From Rebecca billardiae RCC1528 (lineage: Eukaryota > Haptophyta), in contig OZ251222.1 in assembly GCA_965240325.2 (NCBI GenBank), forward strand, positions 4,898,001 to 4,962,000: a stretch of DNA of 64,000 bases. Direction: 5' to 3'. The notes under the pieces were generated by a model that made no database searches, was not told the DNA's origin, and saw nothing but the letters and a program-made list of their open reading frames with translations. Positions within the stretch are counted from its first letter, which is position 1. Every line of letters begins with the position of its first letter. Of the stretch, positions 55,301-62,043 are shown piece after piece. A program made the translations under genes and the position numbers.

Positions 55301-58300
55301 CAAGCCCGCCACCGAGCCCGCCGCCCGCGCCACCACCGCCACCGCGCGGCCTGCCGTTCCCGCCGCCCAGCCCGCCCGCGCCGCCGCCCAGCCCGCCTCC
55401 TGGCGCGCCGCCCAGCCCGCCGCCACTGCCACCGCCGTCGCCACCACCTGCGCCGCCACCGTCGCCTCCGCCGGGCCCACCCCCGCCAGGGCCGCCTCCA
55501 TCGCCACCGCCGGCACTGCCGCCCTCCGCCGCCCCTGCCACCCCCTTCGCCGCCCCCATCGCCGCCGCCCTCATCGCCACCGTCCCCGCCACCCTCGCCT
55601 CCGCCGAGGCCGCCACCGCCGCTGCCCTTGCCGCCCCCGTCACCACCGCCCGCATTGCCACCAGCGCTTCCGCTGTCGCCGCCGCCGACTCAGCCCCCAT
55701 CTCCGCCGCCGGCTCCACCGCCGAGCCCGCCGCCCTCGCCACCCCCGGCGACGCCGTCGCCACCGCCCTCGCCGCCACCTGCACCGCCGCCGACACCACC
55801 GCCCGGCCCACCGCCCTCGCCGCCTCCGAGCCCACCGCTGCCCCGCCGTCGCTGCCGCCGAGCCCGCCGCCAAGTCTGCCGCCCTCGCCACCGCCTTCAC
55901 CACCACCGCACGCGTCGCCACCGGCGCCACCGCCATCGCCACCGCCGACTGTCCCACCGTCGCCACCGCCATCACCGCCACCATCCCCGCCGCCGCCTCC
56001 GCGCGCCGAGCCACTCCCGCCGCCTAGCCCGCCGGCGCCGCCGCCGAGCCCGCTGCCATCCTCGCCTCCAAGTCCGCCGCCACGCCCGCCCCCTGCGCCT
56101 CCGCCCTCGCCTCCGCCGTCGCCACCGCCGTCGCCGCCTCCGCCGATTCCGCTGCTGCCACCGTCTCCACCGCCGGCGCCTCCCCCGACGCCCCCGCCGC
56201 TCCAGCCGCCCGCCCCGCCACCGTCGCCCCCACCAGAGGCGCCGTCACCGCCACCGTCGCCGCCACCGACTCCGCCACCGAGCCCGCCACCATCGCCACC
56301 GCCATCGCCACCGCCGGCCCCGCCCGCGCCTCCGCCGTCACCACCACCGAGCCCGCCCCCGCCGGGGGTGCCGCCCGCGCTGCCACCGTCGCCGCCGCCG
56401 AGCCCGCCGCCGTCGCCACCACCAGCTCCGCCGCCTCCGCCACGGGCGCAGCCGTTCCCACCGCCCAGCCCACCTGAGCCGCCGCCGAGCCCGCCACCGG
56501 CGCCCCCGCCATCGCCCCCGCCGTCGCCCACGCCTGCGCCGCCACCGAGCCCACTGCCACCTCCCAGCCCGCCACCGAGCCCGCCGCCGAGCCCACCGTT
56601 CCCACCGCCGTCGCCCCCGCCCAGCCCGCCGCCACGTCTGCAGCCGTCGCCTCCGCCGGCCCCGCCGCCGTCGCCTCCACCCGCGCCCCCGCCGAGCCCT
56701 CCGCCTCCGAGGCCGCCACCTGTGCCGCCGCCGAGCCCGCCGCCGTTGCACCCGCCGCCCTCGTCTCCACCGGCCGAGCCTCCCGCCCTGCCGCCGTCGC
56801 CTCCGCCGAGCCCGCCACCGCTCCCGCCACCCGCGCCGCCGCCGGCCCCGCCACCGCTTTCCCCGCCAGCGCCCCCGCCCAGCCCTCCGCCATCGCCCCC
56901 ATCCGGGGTGCCTCTGCCGCCGCCGTCGCCCCCGCCGACACAGCCGCCCCAACCGCCGCCCAGCCCGCCGCCCAGCCCGCCGCCGCCGGGGCCGACTCCG
57001 CCCCCGTCGCCGCCGCCGAGCGCGCCGCCCCAGCAGCCCCCGGCCCCGCCGCCGGCCCTGCCGCCGAGTGTGCCGCCGACAGCGCCGCCGCCAGCGCCAC
57101 CGCCGTCGCCGCCGCCGCGTCCGCCACCATCTTCGCCACCCACGCCGCCGCCGCCGCCGCGAGCGCAGCCGTTCCCGCCGCCGAGCCCGCCGAGCCAGCC
57201 GCCATCGCCGCCGCCAAGCCTGCCTCCGACGCCACCGCCGTCGCCACCGCCCAGCCCTCCACCGGCGCCGCCGCCGAGCCCGCCGCCGCATGCGCCGCCG
57301 CCGGCGCCGCCGCCAGCGTCACCGCCATCGCCGCCGCCCGCGCCACCACCGGCCCCGCCGCCCTCACCGCCACCTGAGTCGCCGCTGCCTCCGCCGTCAC
57401 CCCCGCCGAGCCTGCCTCCACGCCCGCCGCCGAGCCCGCCGCCGCGCGAGCCGCCCCGTCCACCACCGTCGCCGCCGCCCGGAGCGTCTCTGCAGCCCTC
57501 GCCACCGCCGAGCCCGCCGCCCTCGCCGCCGCCGAGCCCGCCGCCCTCGCCGCCGCCGCGCGGACCGAGCCCGCCGCCCTCGCCGCCGCCGAGCCCGCCG
57601 CCAGCGCAGCTGTCGCCGCCCCCGCCCTTGCCGCCCAGCCCGGCTGCGCCGAGCCTGCCGCCCTCGCCGCCGCCCTCGCCGCCGCCCCTGGCCCCGCCCT
57701 CGTCGCCGCCCTCGCCTCCACCGCCTCCGCGTGCGCTGCCCTTCCCGCCGCCCAGCCCGCCCGCGCCGCCGCCCAGCCCGCCCCCGACGCCGCCGCCGAG
57801 CCCCACGCCGCGCTCGCCGCCGCCGTCCAGGCCGCCGAGCGCCCCGCCCGGGCTGCCGCCTTCGCCGCCGCCCTCGCCGCCGCCGGCTCGGCCACCACCG
57901 CGCCCGCCGAGCCCGCCGCCGCCGCCGCCGCCGCTGCCGCCGCCGCCGCCTCGCGCAGAGCCGTTCCCGCCGCCCAGCCCGCCGTCGCCACCGCCGAGCC
58001 CGCCGCCTTCGCAGCCGCCTTCGCCGCCGCCCAGCCCGCCGCCCAGCCCGCCCAGCCCGCCGCCCTCGCCGCCCCCCTCGCCGCCGCCCAGCCCGCCGCC
58101 GCCCTCGCCGCCGCCCCCTCCGCCCAAGCGCTGCGCCTCGCGCGTGTGCATGTACGTGTTTGACGGCTACCTGAGCGGCTGCACCGTCTTCCTCGACGTC
58201 GACGGGGACGGGGCGGCCGGGCCGGGGGAGCCGAGCGCCGTGACGGGCGCGGACGGCTTCTTCGCCTTCGACGACGCGTCGCTGCCGCCCAACGCGCCGT

Positions 58301-59744
58301 TCAGCGCGCTCGACGTCGTGCTCATCCCCGGGCCGGGCTGCGTGGACGTGGACACGGGCTCGGAGCAGGTCGTGCCGCTGCGCGCCGCCGCGTCGCAGGC
58401 CGTGCTCTCGCCGCTGAGCACGCTCTCGCGCGCGCTCGCCGCCGCGTCGGGCCAGCCCAACGCGACGTTCGAGTCGGAGCTGCTCGCCGCGCTCGACCTG
58501 CCCGACCTCAGCGGCCGCCTGTCCGACTTCGACCCCTACTTTGCGCTGCAGGTGCGGGGGGCACGGGCGCGCGGCCGCGCGCGCGGCCGCGCGCGCCGCT
58601 GGGCTGCGCGCATCGGGCCTCGCGCGCGCGCTGGCTGAGCCGCCTGCCCGCCCCGCCGCCGGCCCCGATGGCCGCCCCCGGCTGCGCCCCGCCTCTCTCG
58701 CCCCGCAGACGGGCGTGAGCTCGCAGGTGAGCCGCTCCTCGCGGATGGTGGCGCGCGTGCTGCAGGTCAACTCGCTCGTCTCGCAGCTGGCCACGTTTGT
58801 GGCGGCCGCGTACGCGAGCGGAGGCACGGGCGCGGCCGAGGGCGTGGAGAGCGTGGGGCGGCGCGCGTTCAACCGGCTGGCCCTCGAGCTCGTGCCGCTG
58901 GGCGCGCCCGCCGACGGCAGCAGCCCGAACGCGAGCAGCACCGCGCCCACGCCCACGCCCGGCGCCCTGAGCGCGCGCACCACGCACCAGTCGCTCGTGG
59001 ACTACCTGTTGCCAGAGGCGGCCGCGGGCGGGCAGCTGGGCGAGCGCTCGGCCTCGCTGCTGAGCGTGCTCAACCTCACGATCGACGCGCTCGAGCGCGT
59101 GGGCAGCGCGGTGCGCGCAAGCCCACGCGGCGTGCCGCCCGCCGCGCCGCGCGTCGCCCCGTGCGCGCCCTCGGCACCGCGTGCTGAGCGCTGCTGCCGC
59201 GCGCGCGCCCCGACCGCCGCGCCGCCCGCGCGCGCCCACGCGCGAGCAGGGCCGCGTCACGCAGCGCACGCCGTCGCAAGTGTCCGCCTCGCTGCGCGCC
59301 GCGTCGCAGCTCGTGCGCAACGCGATCACGCCGGCCGCGCGCGAGCTCGGCAACCTGAGCACCTCCGCGCTGCCCAGCGCCACCCTCGCCGCCGTCGCAT
59401 CCCGCGCGGCCGAGATCGACGGCATCGCCGCGACGCTGGCCACGCCAAACTCGCCGCCGCCGAGCCCGCCGTCGCCGCCGCCGAGCCCGCCGCCCGCGCA
59501 GCCGCCGCCCCCGCCCGCGCCGCCCGCCGAGGTGGTCGACGCGGGCGGGCTCACCAGCGCCGTCAGCGTCGCGCCCCCGTCCTTCTTCTCCGACCGCCCG
59601 CTGCTGGGCGTGCTCGCGGTGAGCGCGGCCGTGCTGCTGTGCGCGTGCCTCGGCCTCGGCTGCCTGGCCGCGCTCGGCGCGCGGCGGAAGCGGCGCACTG
59701 AGCGGAGCAAGGTGGGCGCGGAGGTGGGCGCAGCCAGGCCGACG

Positions 59745-59775
<31 letters not shown>

Positions 59776-61646
59776 GCGAGGCCGCGCGCGACGTGAGCGC
59801 GCTCCCCGCCCTGGAGCCGGCCGAGCGCGCCTCGTACGGCGCAAGCCTCGGGCCCGCACCCGCACCGGCTGCGGGCGCGGGCGCGGGCGCGGGCGTGGAC
59901 GTGCTCGTGGTGCGGGATGGGCCGCCCGCCGCGCAGGACGACGACGCGCTGGCGGATGCGGCGGTGCAGACGTCTCCCGACCAGCGCGCGAGGTCGGGCC
60001 CCACGCCCTCCGCCGCGGCGCGCGTGCCGAGCACAGCCGACGGCGCGACGTCGCCGCGCGCGCCCGGCGGCGCGCCGCGCGCCCTGTCGCGCGCGAGCAG
60101 CCTGGCCTCGTCGCTGCTCAGCCCGCGCGCGCGCCCGCCCAGGATCGAGCCGGAGGGGTCGGAGGAGGCGGAGGGCGAGACGGCCGCCGACGCGTCCGCG
60201 CTTGGCGCGCCCGCGCCGGCCGACGAAGAGCGCGGCGCGGGCGGCGCGCCGAGCGCGGCCGCGGCCGGCGGCGCCGCGCCTTCGCGCGCGCGCTCAAAGG
60301 GCGCCGCTCTGCGTGCCGTGATGGCGGCGCTCTACCCGTCCAGCGACGAGAGCGAGGAGGAGGGGGAGGGCGAGGAGGAGGGCGCGGCGCCCGCGCGCGC
60401 GTCCGCCGGGAGCGCCGGCGCGCGGACCGACGAGAGGCCCGAGGACGGCAGCGGCGCGCAGCCAGCGCGCGCGCCGCCCGGCGCGCAGAGCCCGCCGCCT
60501 GCGGCCGACTCTCTGCGCGCGTCGGAGTGGGGCCAGTGGCGGCGGCACCGCACCAGCCCGGGCGCGATCGCGCGGCGCGCGCCGCACGCGACGACGGTGC
60601 GCGTGCCCATGCGCCCGCCCGTGCCGCGCGCCTCCGCCGTGCCGATCGAGCCCGAGGGCGAGAGCTGGGCCGACGCGGCGGCGGGGTGCGGCGCGCTGCC
60701 CTCGCCCTCAGCGCACGTCGCCGCCGCGATGCGCGCCGCGGCGCGCGCGCCGCGGCCGCCGAGCGCGCCGGCCATGCCCGGCGTGCGCGCAGCGTCGAGC
60801 GCGCCGCGGCTCGGCGCGGGGCTCGGCTCCGGCGCCATGTCCGCGCGGCCGAGCCGCGCCGCGCGCCCCGGGCAGGTGGTGCCTCTCTCGACGCAGCCGC
60901 TGATCCGGCCGAGCGCGCGCGCCTCGCGCGTGGCGAGCGCGCTGCAGCTCGCGGCCGAGGAGACGCGCGGGCTGCCCGGCGCGTGGGCGGGCACGCCGCC
61001 GCCGATGTCCGCCGCGGCGGGCGCGGCGCCGATCACGCTCAGCCCACCGCAGCAGCTGCCGCGCGTGATCAGCCGCGCCGGCCCGCGCGTCGAGCTCGGC
61101 AGCGGCGGCGGCGTCGCCATCGGCGTGGACGGCAGCCCGGCCGCGACGCTGCCCGCCGCCGTGCGCGTGCGCGTGCCGATGCGCCACGTGCCGATGCGCC
61201 CGCCCAGCTCGGGCCCGCGCCGGGCGGCGGTGCCCATCACGCCCACCTCGCCACACGACGAGGCGCGCGCGGCCGGCGGCTCGCTGCCGCCCGCGCACGC
61301 AGGCGCCGCCGGCGCGTCCGTGCCTCGGCTGGACCTGCGGCCCTCGCAGCGCGCCGTGCTCGCGCAGGGCGCCGTGCAGCGCATCGCCGTGTACGGCGCG
61401 CGGCAGTACGACTCGCTGCCCTCGCTCTCGAGCGGCGGGGCCGTGCGTCCGATGGCGGGGCCGCCCGCGCTCGCGAGCGCCGGGCGCGCGCCGCTGCCGC
61501 GCGCGACCTCTGGCCTCGGCGCCGGCGCTGGCGGCAGCAGCCTGCCCCCGGCGCACGACGCGCGCACGGCCCGGAGCGACCCGCAGTCGGGCGGCACGCG
61601 CACCGTCGCCTCGCCGCCCCCAGCCGACGGCGGAAGCGAGCAGTAG
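16063..61646 (+). CDS. Giant Ser-Pro-rich single-pass surface protein (~15,090 aa)
   Basis: Three exons: 16063-58551, 58709-59110 and 59265-61646. Both introns are GT-AG and phase 0. The first exon is one open frame of 42,489 nt. The start is the first ATG (strong context, A at -3 and G at +4); the frame is open further 5' but only from GTG. Order by residue: hydrophobic signal ~64-86; Cys-rich modules 92-237 and 380-505; SPPP stalk 510-3238; globular ectodomain ~3240-4635; SPPP stalk ~4637-14021; Ca-binding-type module ~14022-14163; helical juxtamembrane region; TM helix ~14409-14434 followed by ARRKRR; cytoplasmic tail to ~15090. SPPP motifs in algae and plants are usually hydroxylated and glycosylated into stiff rods (extensin and pherophorin families), so this should be a very long glycosylated stalk protein on the cell surface. 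Adhesion or recognition is inferred from the cohesin- and Ig-like modules. I do not recognise a named orthologue. Confidence 0.8.
16336..16782 (+). other. Giant protein: Cys-rich module 1
   Basis: Pattern CTDLRTLYG, VCGES, ACTDIGARLCTQAEIEADVA, WTSTQC, then KCCADE. It contains paired Cys residues and an ARLCT...E...D...AN core shared with module 2. Similar modules occur in haptophyte and stramenopile secreted proteins (recalled, possibly DUF7495-type). Function unknown. Confidence 0.7.
16786..17196 (+). repeat. Giant protein: short SPPP linker between Cys modules
   Basis: About 137 residues of SPPP/APPP repeats. Confidence 0.9.
17200..17583 (+). other. Giant protein: Cys-rich module 2
   Basis: Same plan as module 1: CATLQALYGG, VCGES, FCQRVNSRLCTYQELLADVA, VWTNQACS, then RCCADV. 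The two modules are diverged tandem copies. Confidence 0.7.
17590..25779 (+). repeat. Giant protein: first SPPP stalk (~2,730 residues)
   Basis: Uninterrupted (S/A/L/V/R/Q)PPP tetrapeptide repeats with punctuating PPPPPRAQPFPPPSPP segments (RAQPF near 19921, 20390, 21344 and 22132). Tandem blocks of 168 bp (20673, 20841, 21009) and 327 bp (23671, 23998, 24325) are seen. All are multiples of 3. Confidence 0.9.
23671..24651 (+). repeat. 327-bp tandem repeat, three units
   Basis: GGCGGCCTCGCC anchors recur at 23671, 23998, 24325 and 24652. The units encode 109 residues each and are nearly identical, the first being slightly diverged. Confidence 0.85.
26392..26800 (+). other. Cohesin-like domain 1 in giant protein
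   Basis: SPVFAGDSFELVMYAHTGG, then WQINIAYDSSVLSVAS, then ELITLTMSVAGGASAGSY matches the cohesin/TMEM132 N-terminal beta-sandwich pattern (AGDxFxVxVxA...Y(D)ssvLxv...). Inferred by eye. Confidence 0.5.
27116..27480 (+). other. Bacterial-Ig (BIG2)/TMEM132-like segment in giant protein
   Basis: VPLRVWHPLSAEIRFGHGTL, a Cys-containing PGQCGTQAFQSTTASL strand, SDVDVTREATLASGDAGVAS and VVTVAGVGVGSAAISAS follow the RVWxP...L..I.G...C...FQ.T...DVT pattern of animal TMEM132 ectodomains and the BIG2 'GxGxGxAxIxA' strand. Confidence 0.5.
28850..29190 (+). other. Cohesin-like domain 2 in giant protein
   Basis: NSLTVPVRVNTGGG, then YLVNFQIELAIDSAVLVATS, then IGSVTFDVLSSASTSLTG resembles a second cohesin-type sandwich. 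It lies directly before the dockerin-like pair. Confidence 0.5.
29350..29530 (+). other. Dockerin-like Ca-binding repeat pair in giant protein
   Basis: GDVNGDCALTSFDVRVLSQF and DPTLDNSTGAQDVQYLLRAV form two F-hand-like loops, with Asp/Asn at loop positions followed by a helix, as in type I dockerins and in TSP3/EF-like loops. Confidence 0.6.
31320..32570 (+). repeat. 624-bp tandem duplication
   Basis: The CAGCGCACCGCC anchor at 31341 recurs at 31965 with the surrounding sequence essentially identical; 208 residues per unit. Confidence 0.8.
32875..49879 (+). repeat. RAQPF-anchored higher-order repeat array (18 markers)
   Basis: The AGGGCGCAGCCCTTCCC marker lies at 32875, 33964, 34957, 35950, 36727, 37972, 38749, 39526, 40615, 41860, 42637, 43414, 44503, 45748, 46645, 47734, 48631 and 49879. 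Spacings are 1089, 993, 993, 777, 1245, 777, 777, 1089, 1245, 777, 777, 1089, 1245, 897, 1089, 897 and 1248 bp, all divisible by 3. The order 777-777-1089-1245 occurs twice in a row, a 3,888-bp super-unit (37972-41859 and 41860-45747), followed by a 1,986-bp period (45748 and 47734). Confidence 0.9.
50935..55400 (+). repeat. RGLPF-anchored 825-bp repeat, five further units
   Basis: CGCGGCCTGCCGTTCCC lies at 50935, 51760, 52585, 53695, 54520 and 55345. Spacings are 825, 825, 1110, 825 and 825 bp (275 aa). The 1,110-bp interval carries an extra 285-bp (95-aa) internal copy near 52950-53240. Confidence 0.9.
55528..55844 (+). other. Out-of-frame patch inside the SPPP stalk
   Basis: In the gene's frame this stretch reads as Ala-rich (about residues 13156-13260), while the next frame reads perfect SPPP. 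An extra C near 55528 (CCCTCCGCC where CCCTCGCC is usual) and a missing C near 55841 (CTGCCCCGCC where CTGCCCCCGCC is usual) would explain it. Confidence 0.8.
58126..58551 (+). other. Giant protein: Ca-binding-type beta module before the membrane
   Basis: VFLDVDGDGAAGPGEPSAVT and TGADGFFAFDD match the D(x)DxDG...GEP...T...G.F.F pattern of SdrD-B/Cna-B-like modules in bacterial and algal adhesins. It is followed by the LSPLSTLSRAL and DLPDLSGRLSDFDP segments that often accompany it. The first intron follows directly. Confidence 0.6.
59598..59678 (+). other. Giant protein: transmembrane helix
   Basis: LLGVLAVSAAVLLCACLGLG plus CLAAL, closed by the stop-transfer cluster ARRKRR. Inside-positive orientation gives a type I topology. 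Confidence 0.85.
59680..61646 (+). other. Giant protein: cytoplasmic tail (~655 aa)
   Basis: Low-complexity, Ala/Arg/Ser/Pro-rich with acidic patches (SDESEEEGEGEEEG near 60343). A motif RVPMRPP...AVPI occurs twice (60597-60648 and 61165-61240), as do SAPRLG- and PPAHA-type short repeats. No kinase or known signalling domain is visible. Confidence 0.7.
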
Positions 61647-62043
61647 CAGGCGAGGAGCAGTCGTCGGCTGCCGCTGCCCCCGGGCTCGGTCACGGACGCA
61701 CTGGCTGCTGATGATGATGTCAGCAAGCTGCCGTGCGCTGCTGATGATGATGATCAGTCGACCGCGATGACTGACTGCTATATATACATATATGGGTAGA
61801 TCGACCAAACCGAGCTCAGAACCGGAGTGTACCGAGCTAAGCGGATGTACCATGGTACACTTTGCTGGTCGTACATAATTGGTACACTATTGGTACACTA
61901 TTGGTACATGTAAAGATGTACCAAGTGTACCAATACTGTACCAATAGTGTACCAATAGTGTACCAATAGTGTACCAATAGTGTACCAAAGTGTACCAACG
62001 CATCCGCCTGACAATGTACCAAATGTCATTGGGTGTACCGCCA
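61647..62043. other. Short intergenic region after the giant gene
   Basis: 397 bp holding the 3' UTR or terminator. ATGATGATG runs and a TATATATACATATATG tract (61780-61795) are followed by a GTACC foldback array; copy 2 of the TIR element starts at 62044. Confidence 0.6.
61879..61998. repeat. 11-bp GTACC foldback array
   Basis: Three GGTACA units at 61881, 61892 and 61903 face eight TGTACC units at 61917, 61926, 61937, 61948, 61959, 61970, 61981 and 61991 (mostly 11-bp period TGTACCAATAG). The two orientations meet at GGTACAT-GTAAAG-ATGTACC, a tight hairpin centre. Confidence 0.9.

Larger units (their letters stand above)
29970..58125 (+). repeat. Giant protein: second SPPP stalk (~9,385 residues)
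   Basis: 28 kb of SPPP-type coding built from hierarchical repeats. Punctuation marks are the PPPPPRAQPF, RGLPF and RALPF segments; AASPLPPPSPPP modules separate them. Marker positions and spacings are given in the repeat entries below. The sequence gets more varied after ~55,500, the part nearest the membrane. Confidence 0.9.

Noticed and set aside
38219-55516. 5,765-codon minus-strand and similar long Ala/Arg/Val frames (also 29810-38203 minus, 19265-25873 plus, 50406-56027 plus)
   Set aside because: These are frame shadows of CCN-rich repeats; composition follows the repeat and no independent feature is seen.
30066-58151. 9,361-codon minus-strand Gly-rich open frame
   Set aside because: It is the antisense of the SPPP stalk. 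It has no start context, no domain outside the repeat, and ends where the repeat ends.
61917-61998. GTACC array as a CRISPR
   Set aside because: Units are 11 bp with no spacers, in a eukaryotic context and with opposite-orientation arms.
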